NCBI RefSeq assembly: GCF_002994745.2
Contig: NC_037090.1
Coordinates: 22,394,001 to 22,458,000, forward strand
Direction: 5' to 3'
From: Rosa chinensis
Taxonomy: Eukaryota; Streptophyta; Magnoliopsida; Rosales; Rosaceae
Length of the DNA stretch: 64,000 nucleotides
The translations under genes were made by a program, and so were the position numbers. Numbering within the stretch: the stretch's first letter is position 1; each line of letters starts with the position of its first letter. The notes beneath the pieces are model-generated. The model was not told the origin of the DNA, did not search any database, and saw only the letters and a program-made list of their open reading frames with translations. This document shows, in pieces, positions 50,424-61,180 of this stretch.

Positions 50424-51900
50424 ATTCTCCCTAAATCCATGGATACACACGAAACTCTTCACTTACATTTGTAGCCTTACTAAACAAACAAAAGCTTCAA
50501 CAGAAAGCATTGATTACTCTCTGCACACTGCAGAACGTGCCAAAGCAAAACCAAAAATCAATGCTTTAAAAGCTACCCCAAAGTCTCTTTAATCATGATG
50601 GTACCTCACTTTGACTTCAAAAGCAGCTAACAAATGCAATTGATCGACTTTAATCTTGAAGTCAAAGTGAGGGTACCATCATCTCAAAATGCTTTCAATG
50701 CTTTCATTTTCGTCTACACATAGATCATTGTTGAAATAAAATAGAGCAACGGTAAACATGTACTGAAGCTGAATAGAATCATCAAGATGATTTATTGTTA
50801 TCTTAATGCTTGCCAAAAGAAGCATGCATGATAAAATTCCAAAAGGCTTTGCAGACAAGCAAGCAGATCAACAGAAGCTAAATAAACCAAAATTCATACC
50901 ATCACAAGGCAATTGGAAGGGCCATAACAAAGGGAAAGCCTAGAGTTTAAAATTTTAAATGACCAAAGTGTAAACGAGGACTGGTTTTGCACGGATGTAG
51001 GGTATAAAAAGAGAGCTGCTTCTTTGTGATTTGGTTTATATATCTTCATCTGATACCCTTCTACTTTATATGAACTTTTTCCCTCCAAATATTGTAAATG
51101 CATTTGGAACTGAAACTGATCGGTTGGCATTGCTGAAAATCATAGAATATATAACTACTGATCCATGGCTTCCTGAACTCATGAAATGAGTACTCTTTAA
51201 TTCACTTCTGAACGTGCCAAAGCAAAACCAAAAATCAATGCTTTAAAGGCTACCCCAAAGCCTCTTTAATCATGTTCTTACTGAACACTAAACGAAATTG
51301 AAATAACACTTACTGAGATCAAACCAAAACAACCAAGCAGTCATAAAATCCCAACTCAAATCTCTGCATGCCAGAAATGAATAAAACCAACTACTGCCTA
51401 ATTTTCGAAAAACATAACATGACCAAATCACAACCCAAAAGGCAGGTGCCATTCTTTCATAACAAGAACAACACAAGTATTATTAGTTCAGAGAGCCAAG
51501 AGAGAGCCAAAAAAATTAAAACCACAAGCAGAGAAGGAAAAATACACACCTGAATTTTGGATTCCCACCACTCAGCAGGTGCATCAACAGTCTTCCTAGT
51601 CGGATCCCATCCAATACCAGTTTCCTTATGCAATAGTGAACTCCACAATTTCCAATCATTTTTAAGTGAATCCCACTTATTTTTCAATTGACTTTTATCA
51701 TAATCCCTTCCGGTTAACTCCTTAAAGGCCTTGATAACATTTGACCATCCCTTTTTATCAAAATGTGTACCAGGTCTGTTTCCCTTGGCCACTTCCTTAA
51801 CAGCTATATCACAAAATATAGCTACTACCTCATAAGGCCATGTGGCTTTTCGTTTTCCAGATCCCTCATTTTCAGTACCGGTGGATTTCGTCTTTCCCAT
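49613..51900 (-). pseudogene. Harbinger Myb/SANT-like protein, frameshifted
   Basis: Exon 1 51900-51550 encodes a Myb/SANT-like domain (RKATWPYEVVAIFCDIAVKE, WSNVIKAFKELTGRDYDKSQ, LKNKWDSLKNDWKLWSSL) ending at a gtgtgt donor after SKIQ. Exon 2 starts at 50208 (INPEYRKFGDVGISPEM), passes an acidic and basic linker and shifts frame in an A-rich tract near 49940. It continues as GGPKGKKEKVGGAAQLSKQI and closes with GTKLWWFATELFCSQEKREM and a stop at 49613. It would pair with the transposase. A single slip in a homopolymer is the only break I see. The intron (51549-50209) contains an AT microsatellite at about 50385-50421. Confidence 0.85.
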
Positions 51901-52599
51901 CTAAAGATAACACATGCTTAGTAGTAAACAAACAATAGTTATAAACTACCATATCCAACACCTAACATGATCCTCACACAACAAAGCTGCTGACCACAAT
52001 AAAGATCTAGATATATACCTAATTTCAAACCATATGATTCAATGGCCAATTTGTAACTGGAACTAGGGACCAGAATGCATTAATTGGACACTAAATACAA
52101 AGGTTGAAATATAAACATATAAACGAACCAGTAGCAAAAAAAAAAAAAAAAAAATCCCAGTTAGCATCATAAGCCCAGAAAATTATCAAACTATGAAATT
52201 GTGGAGGGACTGGAATTGAATTGAAAGAGTGAAAAAAAAAAATCCCATGTAGCATCATAAAGGCCCAGAAACGAAATCAAACTATGAAAATGTGGAGGGA
52301 CTGGAGTTGAATTGAAAGAGTGAATCTTACTCTATCTCTGCCTGTGGAAATTTAGTACCCAGAATACTACAAATCGACCAAATATAGAAACAGGGCCGCA
52401 GCTCTTGTTTCGATTTGTGACTACTTGTTCTGCAGGGGACGTATATAGAGAAAAGTAAGAACTTTAGAAGAGAGAATAAGAAGCGCAGCGAATCGAAGCA
52501 GTTTCATCAACATACTATAAATTTGGGGAGAGATGGAGAAGGAGGACTTACAGTGAGTTTGATTCTCTAAATCAATTCATCAGTTTCTAAATCAATTTG

Positions 52600-52890
52600 C
52601 TGTTGAGATCGATCTCTCGAGAGTTGGTACGCTTTGAAGAGCTTGGAGCACAGATCGATCTCTCGAAAGTTGGTACGCTTTGAAGATATTGGAGCACAGA
52701 TCGATCTTTGAAGATGTTGAAGAACAGATCGATCTTTGAAGATGTTGGAGCACAGATCGATCTTGGAAGATATGTTGACGGCAGCCCAGATAGAGAGAGA
52801 GAGAGGCGGTGACAGAGCGATCTTGGAGCGCAGATCGATCTCTCGAGAGTTGGTATGCTTTGAAGATGTTGGAGCACAGATCGATCTCTC
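52600..52890. repeat. tandem GATCGATCT repeats near the Harbinger 5' end
   Basis: About seven copies of GAGCACAGATCGATCT with TTTGAAGATGTTG spacers (unit roughly 35-55 bp) lie between the Myb-like gene and the right terminus. They may be promoter or transposase-binding repeats; this is an inference. Confidence 0.7.
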
Positions 52891-53208
52891 CTATGTGTTG
52901 ACGGCAACCCCGCGTCCCAGCCTGTTAAGAGAGAAAGAGAGAAAACCTTATTGGCAATGTAATTGTTACAAAAGGATGAGGACATTATTCGTCATTTCGT
53001 AAATTTCATTAAATAAACACTGTTCACTCCGTGTTTTCCCCAGAATCAGAATCCAAAAGCTACTCCGAAGGTGCTTCTCACTTTTAGCTTCCATGAGAAT
53101 CAATTTAGCCCAAAAGCAGCTTCTATAAAATTTACCAAACACTATATATTATGCCCAAAAGCAGAATCTATCTCAAAAGCAGGTCTAAAATCTATCCCAA
53201 ACTGGGCC

Positions 53209-54010
53209 TAAATTAGGAATACTAGCACACACCAAATCTAGACCCTCTGAAATATGTTCATAATTGTAGAGAGAGTGGTAAAAATTTACCACATGATTAG
53301 CGATCTCAATGGGCTCCATGAGGGTCACATCCCCATCCTTGAGACAGCTTATTCGAGAATTAGCTGCCCCTACCCTTGCATAATTATGAAAGAATGCTGA
53401 ACAACGATCGCCCTCAATTAACCACTTGACATGAGCTCGATCCCTCCAAAAGGCCTCTTGCATTTTCACCGCATCAAGAACAGCTTTCTTGGCTCTGGAC
53501 TCCTCATCTAATAATTCCAAATTAATTCCATTACTAGAAATTTCTTGCTGAACCAAAGTTAGACGGTTACGGGCATCCTCCAACATTACATGAACATTGC
53601 CGAACACCGTATTGTTCCAATCCTTAAGACAACGCTTTAACTCCTTCAATTTTTGAAGAGTAACAAACATAGGACAACCTATAGCTTGGTAAGTACGCCA
53701 GCTATGTGCAACCAAATCCTTAAAACCGGAATGAAGAATCCACATTGTCTAAAAGCGGAATGGCTTAGGACCATTTAACATAGACTTATTAGCTGTGAAA
53801 AGGAGACCATTATGATCAGAAACAACATGTGGAAGGGCAAGACAACTAGTAAAGGGCCATGCTTCCAACCAACCATCATCACACGTAGATCTATCAAGAC
53901 GCTTTTCAATATGACCAAAAACCCACCCATTTGACCAAGTGAAAAATGTACCAGCAGTGTCAAGGTGAGTGAAGTCACAAACCAATTTATAACAAATCAA
54001 TAACATACTA
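53209..54010 (-). pseudogene. LINE, 5' segment: endonuclease end and linker
   Basis: On the minus strand: DTAGTFFTWSNGWVFGHIEK, RLDRSTCDDGW and VVSDHNGLLF (about 53960-53790) are the C-terminal motifs of the apurinic-like endonuclease. After a stop near 53750, a linker follows (HVKWLIEGDRCSAFFHNYAR, CLKDGDVTLMEPIEIANHVV) up to the Harbinger insertion. The first two-thirds of the endonuclease and ORF1 are missing beyond about 54010, so the LINE is 5' truncated. Confidence 0.88.
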
Positions 54011-54275
54011 GTTTTCTTTCCTTCGCCTACCGAAGTTGTAGATCATCTCTGAACAAAAAAAAAAACCTAAACAATTCGAAAACTGAGATTAAATAAAAAA
54101 CTTGTAGCAATATGAAACTAGAGATGGTAACAGGGACGGAGTAGATTTGGGTATTCTACTGAAACAAAAACCTCTATACAGTACACATTGTTACATATCA
54201 AAGCCAACAAAACAAAAACTGATTAAAAGTTATGACTTGTTCTGTGTCTACATTCATGATTTCATAGGCGGAAAT

Positions 54276-55343
54276 TAGGCCTAGCAACGTGCGGGTTCTT
54301 AACGGGCCAACCCGATAAGAACCTATTAGCTTAACGGGTTTCGTGGGCCAAACCCGGCGGGTTTGCGGGTTTTCCGTTGGAACCAGTTAAGACCCATAAA
54401 TTTTTTTATTTTTATTTTTAACTTTTTATCAAAGCAACTAAAACCAATTAAGACTTATGTATATAACCCCTCATTTGCCATTTTCTCTCTATGAACTTTT
54501 TTGGTTTTCTATTTTTTATTTTCTATCTTTTTAGATATTTTTTTCCTTTCCTTTTTTGACAAAAAATAATTCACAAATCACAATTATACGACAATCCAAC
54601 GGTCGGACCCTCACAGATCACCTAGAGGATCATCTTTACCGATTTATACGATGATCCAACGGTCGGATCCTCACGGATAGCTCTTAGGTTCATCCTCTTA
54701 AAATTATACGAAGATCCAACGGTCGGATCACCTAGAGGATCATCTTTACCAATTTATACGATGATCCAACAGTCAGATCCTCACGGATCGCCCTTAGTTT
54801 CATCCTCTCAAACTTATACGAAGATCCAACGGTTGGATCGTCCTGGATCACCCTTAGAATCATCCTCACAAAATTATATGACGGTCCAACGGTCGGATCC
54901 TCACGGATCGCCTTTTGAATCATCTTTGCACAATTATACGAAGATCCAACGGTTAGATCGTCCCAGATCGCCTTTAGAATCATCCTCACAAAATTATATG
55001 ACGATCCAACGGACTAATCCTCACGGATCTCCTTTTGAATCATCTTTTCACAATTATACGAAGATCCAACTGTCGGATCCTCATGGGGAATAAGAAAAAT
55101 TATAAAAATGCCCTGGTTGAAAAAAAAAAATAGGGAACTCGTATGGGTAATGGGAAATGGGTTTTTGGGAAGGATTTTGAGTTAATGGGTTCCAACGGGT
55201 TCCAACGGATTTAGCCAGCAAAACCCATTAATTTGCGGGTTTTTTGAGTGCGAGCTTTTTTTAGCCCGAATTAATAAACGGGTGGGTTTGTGCGGGTTTT
55301 TAGCGTGCGGGTTTGCGGGTTACGGTTTCAAATGCCAGGCCTA
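54276..55343. mobile_element. non-autonomous hAT element with internal minisatellite, 1.07 kb
   Basis: The ends are TAGGCCTAGCA and, inverted, TAGGCCTGGCA. The flanks are GCGGAAAT (54268-54275) and GCAGAAAT (55344-55351), an 8-bp duplication with one change. Both ends carry many copies of GCGGGTTTGCGGGTT-type repeats. There is no transposase. Confidence 0.85.
54590..55085. repeat. 60-bp minisatellite, about nine copies
   Basis: Each unit has TATACGAAGATCCAACGGTC then GGATCCTCACGGATCGCC then a CATC(C/T)TC tail. Because the unit is close to 60 bp, open frames on both strands look like 20-residue protein repeats, but no gene signals accompany them. Confidence 0.93.
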
Positions 55344-55657
55344 GCAGAAATGCAACCAGTTAACTTGAATGAAGCATTCATGACTATTAAAGGAAACTAA
55401 AATTAGGACTTGTTCCAAGTGTGCATCACTAGATATTGAGCGGGTTTTTCTATTGTCCTTCATCACCAATACAATCTGAAATACGGCGACCCGGTTTCAT
55501 CACACCACAAATGGATATGATGATTTCATCTATGGCAAACTCTAAAATAATTTCAGTAATAAAAAATTAATTTTATTTAACTATATAGAAAATTAAAATA
55601 AATAAAATTTTACGACATTTTTTCTTCATTCTATTTTTTTTTTAAAGAAACGAAAAA

Positions 55658-55777
55658 GAGGGGTGCAACACGAGGGCTTCCCAGGAGGTCACCCATCCTA
55701 GTACTGCTCTCACCCAAGCAAGCTTAACTTTGGAGTTCTGATGGGATCCGGTGCATTATTGCTGGTATGATCGCACC
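55658..55777 (-). rRNA. 5S rRNA-derived sequence, retroposed pseudogene
   Basis: On the minus strand 120 nt read from GGTGCGATCATACCAGCA through TGGGTGACCTCCTGGGAAG to GTGTTGCACCCCTC, the complete plant 5S rRNA with several differences (for example AATAATGC for the usual ACTAATGC). It is followed by a T5 run, a short read-through and an A-run (55657-55635). An 18-bp duplication flanks the unit (55617-55634 and 55778-55795). A single copy with a tail and target duplication is a retroposed copy, not part of a 5S array. Function is unlikely. Confidence 0.92.
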
Positions 55778-55862
55778 ATTTTTTCTTCATTCTATGGTTA
55801 CAGAAAAACTATCCGTAGAAATTTTGCACATATATTTTTACAAAAAAACTATGTGTAGAAAT

Positions 55863-56422
55863 CAGGGGCGGAGCCACGTTGGGGCACGGTGGGTCCCGTG
55901 TCCCAGTCAGATTTTAGTATATATATTGCTAGTTACATTATATTCACTAGTTATTGCCTTGTCACAGTGGTAGAGCCATATGTATATGTGAAGCTTCCAG
56001 GCTGGTCCCTGGTTCAAATGCTGGTTCCAGACTTCCAGTAAAGTGTTAATATTTTTTATTTTTTATTTTTATCATTAATCCTATTATTTCAAAACTCAAT
56101 GTGCCAAATTTTTTTTTATTTCTTTCTTTTTTAAACATTAATACTATTATTTCTTCTCAGCAAAAAAAGAAGAAAGTATTATTTCATATACTTTCAAAAG
56201 TTCAAAGATAAATTATATTTCTATTATGAAAAATTTTCTAAAATCTAAAAATTATAAGTTTGATTAATAAAATATGTAATTTAAAAAAAATATTGATCTT
56301 TCCTTAACCTTATTCTAATTTTTTTTTTTTTAAAATTTTGATATATTTTAAGTTTAAGTTTCAATTTTGAAAAATAAAAATTTAATTGCCGCAATTGAGA
56401 TCAATTTCAAGCTCCGCCACTG
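55863..56422. mobile_element. non-autonomous hAT element, 560 bp
   Basis: The ends are CAGGGGCGGAGCC and, inverted, CAGTGGCGGAGCT. The flanks are GTAGAAAT (55855-55862) and GCAGAAAT (56423-56430), an 8-bp duplication with one change. The interior holds a tRNA-like pair of boxes on the plus strand (CAGTGGTAGAGC near 55965 and CTGGTTCAAATGC near 56010). There is no transposase. Confidence 0.87.
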
Positions 56423-56430
56423 GCAGAAAT

Positions 56431-57200
56431 ATTGCAGATAAATTCATTACAATTTTTCGTCAAGGGTTATTTTTGGCTGGGTCACGGGAGATTGCCATTG
56501 TGACAAAGCATGATGCTATTTTAACAGACAATGACTCGCAGTTCCCTTCAAATTGAACACCATAACATCCCATTCGCAAACTAACATCAACTAACACAAG
56601 AAACTGAGTCTTGATAATAATTATTTGCAAACACTACAGATATGGATTTAATTACAAGAAATGCAGGAATATCAAATATTGCGAGAGAAACCTTACTTTG
56701 CATTGTTCCTAGTTACAAGGAATTCGAGGTACTGTTTCACCATTCCTACATGTTCTTCCCTCCATTTTTCAAATGGGATGATGATGAGCTTTGGAATTGA
56801 ATGATGGAGTAACAAAAAAATTGAGACGAACGGCATCGGAAGAGATGCTAATTTCAGACAAACTAACTAGGAGATCATAGAACAGAAGGAGTGTGTGGAG
56901 CTGCTCCACAAACCTAAATTGTATAGAAAATGGACGTGAATATATTGGCTTTGGCTGAAGTGAACTACAGAGAGTCAGAGAGAGTTGTTAACAATTGACA
57001 TAAAGCTGCAGAGAAAGAGAATTGATTCTCTGCGTGAATCGGACAACTGGTACACGTTGTGAGCCCAAAGAAAATGAAATTGCGTTCTTATGCGGTCCAT
57101 GTTTACGAGCCCAAAACCTGAAACTACCAATTCGCTCCATAACTGTTCTTTCTGTTTGTGTTGTTTAGTGTTCATATGAAGTTTTGATTGCTGAACTTTC
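56431..57200. other. intergenic, no gene recognised
   Basis: No domain or repeat structure seen. The 102-codon minus frame at 57283-56975 overlaps the GAA1 exon remnant on the other strand and is probably spurious. Confidence 0.4.
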
Positions 57201-57204
57201 AGGC

Positions 57205-58802
57205 TCTGTGGCTCCCATGATTTCCGATCAGGGGTTGCAGAGGCGAATAGATTGATAGACGATTTGACTGCTTTGAGTTCCAAGCCTCTTGGTTCAGTAA
57301 TGTATGTTTTCCACCGTAATTGTGATGTCGTTCGTAGAGATTAGAGATTGAATGCTGATTTTGCTTTGAAGTGCTTTATAGTAAACCTTTAGCAGTTGTG
57401 TTGTGATACATAGGCTGATGTAAGTAGATGGTAAATGCTTTGATTACTCTTGGATTACGGACTTTGAAGAGGGCACTCATTTTGATTTGTTTATTAGTTA
57501 CTTCTTGTGTTCCGCTGTAATTTCAACTACTTACTTAGGCTTGTGATTAGAGATTGAATGCTCATTTTGCATTGAAGTGCTTAATATTAAGCCTTTCGCG
57601 GTGGGGAATTTGTGTTATGATATTTAGGCTGATCTAAGTAGAGCCTTCTTGGATTTTGGACTTTGAGGAGGGCACTCATTTTGATTTGTTTATTTGTTAA
57701 GTTTGAATCCAAGCTGAGGAGATTTTGAACCGAAGATCCCTGCTTTCTGGTTGTGTCACGATTTTCATTAACTTCATTTTTGTTATGTTGTAGAGGAAGT
57801 CGAAGACTGGTAGCACAGTATATGTCAAATTTCGGCGCTGAAGTTAGTTTTCACATGTTCCACCACTTCTTTTCTAGCCCTGATTCGAGAAGAATCGAAC
57901 AGAATGTCAGTTGTGCATTGCATGGTGTCATCAACACTGTTGGAATTATAAGAGCACCACGTGGTGATGGGAAGTAAGCTATTGTGTTGGTGACTCCTTT
58001 CAATTCAGCGAAAGTTAACACGAATGAGGCCTTATCTTTGGGAATTGCATACTCAGTATTTTCCTTGCTTACCAGAGTTCCCTGGCTGGCCAAGGATGTG
58101 ATATGGCTCGCTGCAGATTCCCAATTTGGTGAGTATGCCGCAGTTTCTGCTTGGCTAAGAGACTATCATCCTCCTTTATTCAGTGGACTGGGCACAATAG
58201 ATGCAGAAATGTGTCCTCAAAGCAATAATCTGCATGGAATGGAAGAGAAACATTTTACAGAAAGGATGACTTATGATGGATTTAAACGGGCTGGGACCCA
58301 GCCCTTGTTGTGAAGGTTCGTGATCGGGCTCATCAATATGAGGACAGTCTATGCTGAGGCATCTAATGGGCAGATGCCAAATCTTGACCTCATCAATACT
58401 GTGAATTATTTAGCAGTACATACGCAAGGTTTGCGGGTAAAGGTGGAGAAATTGAGGTCTTTCCTTGATATGGGATGGCTTGAGACTTTGGGTGAAATGT
58501 TTGAATTACTAGGCCATTAGGCTAGAAGCATAAATCCCCAATTGAAATTTGGTATCCCAGCTGCAGAGTATATTGAGGGTAGTGCCACACTTGCATGTTC
58601 ATTGTACTACCAGGTGGGTCTAATTTGCTTTTTGTTATTTCAAATAGTGGCCTGTCTGTGTTTATAGTCTCAAATTTGATCAATAAGGATATAAAATTAC
58701 TTGTTTAATTACTCATCTCTGTCCACAAGGGTACGTTTACTTATATCATGTAGTCTTCATGATGTAGGCTTTGGGTGTACCCACCGGCTCCATGGTGCTT
58801 TT
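57205..58802 (+). pseudogene. GAA1: GPI transamidase subunit GAA1, partial
   Basis: The exon 1 remnant (about 57205-57297) reads SVAPMISDQG, then after small frame changes EANRLIDDLTALSSKPLGS before gtaatg. Exon 2 (57794-58613) reads RRLVAQYMSNFGAEVSFHMF, VGIIRAPRGDGK, EALSLGIAYSVFSLLTRVPW, LAADSQFGEYAAVSAWLRDY, EASNGQMPNLDLINTVNYLA, GIPAAEYIEGSATLACSLYY and ends CAG|gtgggt. The next exon begins at 58768 (ALGVPTG) and is cut at about 58802 by copia sequence. Stops after GDGK (about 57976) and after LLGH (58518), and frame breaks near 58311 and 58790, disable it. GAA1 is an ER-membrane subunit that attaches GPI anchors. Introns remain, so this is a duplicated copy. Confidence 0.9.
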
Positions 58803-60572
58803 AACTGACTAAGTAACTGTAACTGGTCAAGTAACTGACCAAGTAACTGTAACTGGTCGAGTAACTGACCAAGTAACTGATCAAGCACCTGTAGCTCAAC
58901 CTAATCTTGAACATCCTCAGCCTAGAAGATCATAGAGAGCAAGAAAACCAACTTTTTTTTGGGGGGGGGGGGGGGGGGGGGGGGAGGGAAGAGAGTGACT
59001 ATATTGTTTATCTGCAAGAAGCAGAAATTGAAATGGACTGTGCAGAGGACAATGATCCAACTACATTTAATCAGGCTATTGAAAGTAGTGAATCTCATCA
59101 ATGGCAGCTAGCAATGGAAGCAGAAATTGAATCCATGAGCCAAAATGCAGTTTGAGAATTAGTTGAACCTGACCCTAATCAGAAACCTATAGGTTGTAAA
59201 TGGGTTTTCAAAACCAAAAGGAGGGCATTGACTTTACTGAGACTTTTTCTCCAGTTTCTACAAAAGACTCGTTGAGGATAATCATGGCTTTAGTGGCTCA
59301 TTTTGATATGGAGCTGCACCAGATAGATGTTAAAACAACTTTTTTGAATGGTGAACTAGATGGTGTGATTTATATGAGGCAGCCAGAAGGGTTTGTACAA
59401 GTTGGAAGTGAACACTTAGTGTGCAAGTTAAGAAAATCAATTTATGGCCTAAAACAAGCTTCTAGACAGTGGTACAAGAAATTTGATTATGTGATTTCTA
59501 CTTTTGGACTTACAGAAAATGTTGTTGATGAGTGTGTTTATTTGAAGACAGTTGGGAACAATTTTATTTTCCTAGTTCTCTATGTGGATGATATACTCTT
59601 GGCTAGCAGTAACCTAAAACTGCTCAAAGACACTAAGAATTTTTTGTCAAAGAATTTTAACATGAAAGACTTAGGAGAAGCATCCTATGTACTAGTATTG
59701 AGATTAAAAGAGATAGGGCACAGAGACTACTTGGTTTGTCTCAACAGAATTATGTTACCAAAATTATAAAGAGATTTGGTATGGAGAAGTGTGCAGCTGG
59801 AGAAGTTCCCATGTCCAAAGGAGATAAGTTAACCAAGAAGCAAAGTCCCAATAGTGATGTTGGAAAGGAAAATATGGAATCAAAGCCTTATGCCAGACTA
59901 GTAGGAAGTCTCATGTATGCATAAGTCTGCACTAGGGCAGACTTGTCTTTTGCAGTAGAGATGTTGTCAAGATTCCAGTCTAATCCAGGCCATGAACGTT
60001 GGGTAGTTGGGAAGAAAGTGTTGAGATACATGCAAAGAACCAAGAATTATATGCTAGTGTATAGGCAAGTGGAGGATCTGAAACTCATTGGATTTTCAGA
60101 TTCTGATTTTGCCGGGAATTATCCAGACTCCAAGAAGTCGACTTGTGGATATGTGTTCATGCTTGCAGGAGGTGCTATTGCTTGGAAAACCATGAAGCAA
60201 ACTCTTGTTTCAACTTCTACTATACAAGCTGAATTTATTGCAGTATATGAAACTGTGTGTGAAGGACTTTGGACTAGGAATTTTCTCATGCAAACCAAAG
60301 TATTGAGTCACATTGTGGCTGGCACACTTGTGATTTATTGTGACAATAAGGCTGCAGTTTTCTTTAGCAAGAACAGTAAAAGATCAAATAATTCTAAACA
60401 CATTGATTTAAAGTATTACAGTGTTAGAGAAAGAGTAAAGCATGGTGAAATAGCTGTTTTGAGCATTGACACGAATTCACAGCTAGCAGACCCCTTCACC
60501 AAGACCTTGTCAGTAGCAGCATTCCAGAAGCATATAGCAAGCATTGGAGTTTTAGCTAATCTAGATGCTTAG
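58803..60572 (+). pseudogene. Ty1/copia pol, 5'-truncated
   Basis: It starts in the linker after integrase (repeated TDQVTVTG codons, 58803-58890), then QWQLAMEAEIESMSQ, KPIGCKWVFK, the RT (QIDVKTTFLNGELDGVIYMR, KLRKSIYGLKQASRQWYKKF, LYVDDILLAS at about 59578) and the RNase H (FSDSDFAGNYPDSKKSTCGY, VIYCDNKAAVFFSKN) ending at 60572. Stops near 59155 and 59922, a deletion at about 59220 and a frameshift near 59735 break it. A G18-type run interrupts the linker at 58962-58984. Protease, integrase and the 5' LTR are absent. Confidence 0.93.
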
Positions 60573-61180
60573 GTTCAGTAGAGAGTTATTCCAGTTGGAG
60601 CAATTTAAATTTCTAGGGTTTTTGAGTTCTTGTATTTTCAGTTGTGATCTTTTGACTTTATTTATCACAACTTGTTTGTAATGACAGATTTTATTATTAA
60701 TAAATTTTGAGGTATTTTCAGAGGTTGGTTATTGCTGCAGCTTTTATTAAATATTCTGAAAATTGTTGATTTTGTACGTAAAGTTATACTTGCTATCAGA
60801 TGGCTTAAATCATGTATAACATGATGTTAAGGTTCAAGCAATAATTTTAAGCCATCAGTGTTCAGTAAATTTGCTTGAGTTTCTGGTTTTAGAAACGTAA
60901 AGTAGGACCTAATATATGTTTACTTGTTGATACACATTAACATATATTGTATCACTTTTTGTTTGACATATGTGGATTGCAGGAGCTTGTGTTTGTGGTT
61001 TTGAAACTCTGCATTTTTGTTAAAATGTATACTGTTTCTTGCTCTGCATAAGTAACTGTGATCTGACCATGTTGGAATGGATTTTTGGTTTGATTTTGTT
61101 GTCTGGCGCATACTACAGTAAGTTGAGTAGTTTCTGACATTTTCTAGTGCAAATTATCAAGTTTAATATGTGTCAGTCCA

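Larger units (their letters stand above)
46325..53208 (-). mobile_element. PIF/Harbinger element, 6.88 kb, inserted in the LINE
   Basis: The left end is GGCCCAATTTGGGATTGCTG and the right end, inverted, is GGCCCAGTTTGGGATAGATT. TAA flanks both (46322-46324, 53209-53211), the 3-bp TWA target of PIF/Harbinger. Removing it restores LINE frame ASIPN|LVSSEEN. It codes on the minus strand for a Myb/SANT-like protein (51.9-49.6 kb) and a DDE transposase (49.3-46.9 kb), the same gene order as the other Harbinger pair in this window. The transposase gene is split by a retroposon at 47.4-48.5 kb. Confidence 0.93.

Noticed and set aside
54761..55093. 110-codon repeat-protein frame
   Set aside because: It is a by-product of a 60-bp minisatellite inside a hAT element. 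No start context, splice or promoter signal supports it, and the opposite strand is open as well.
55658..55777. Functional 5S rRNA gene
   Set aside because: Single copy with base changes, a poly-A tail and a target duplication. It is not in a tandem array.
58967..58984. Glycine-repeat protein at the G run
   Set aside because: The poly-G tract interrupts a copia linker. The glycines are a homopolymer artefact, possibly also a sequencing one.
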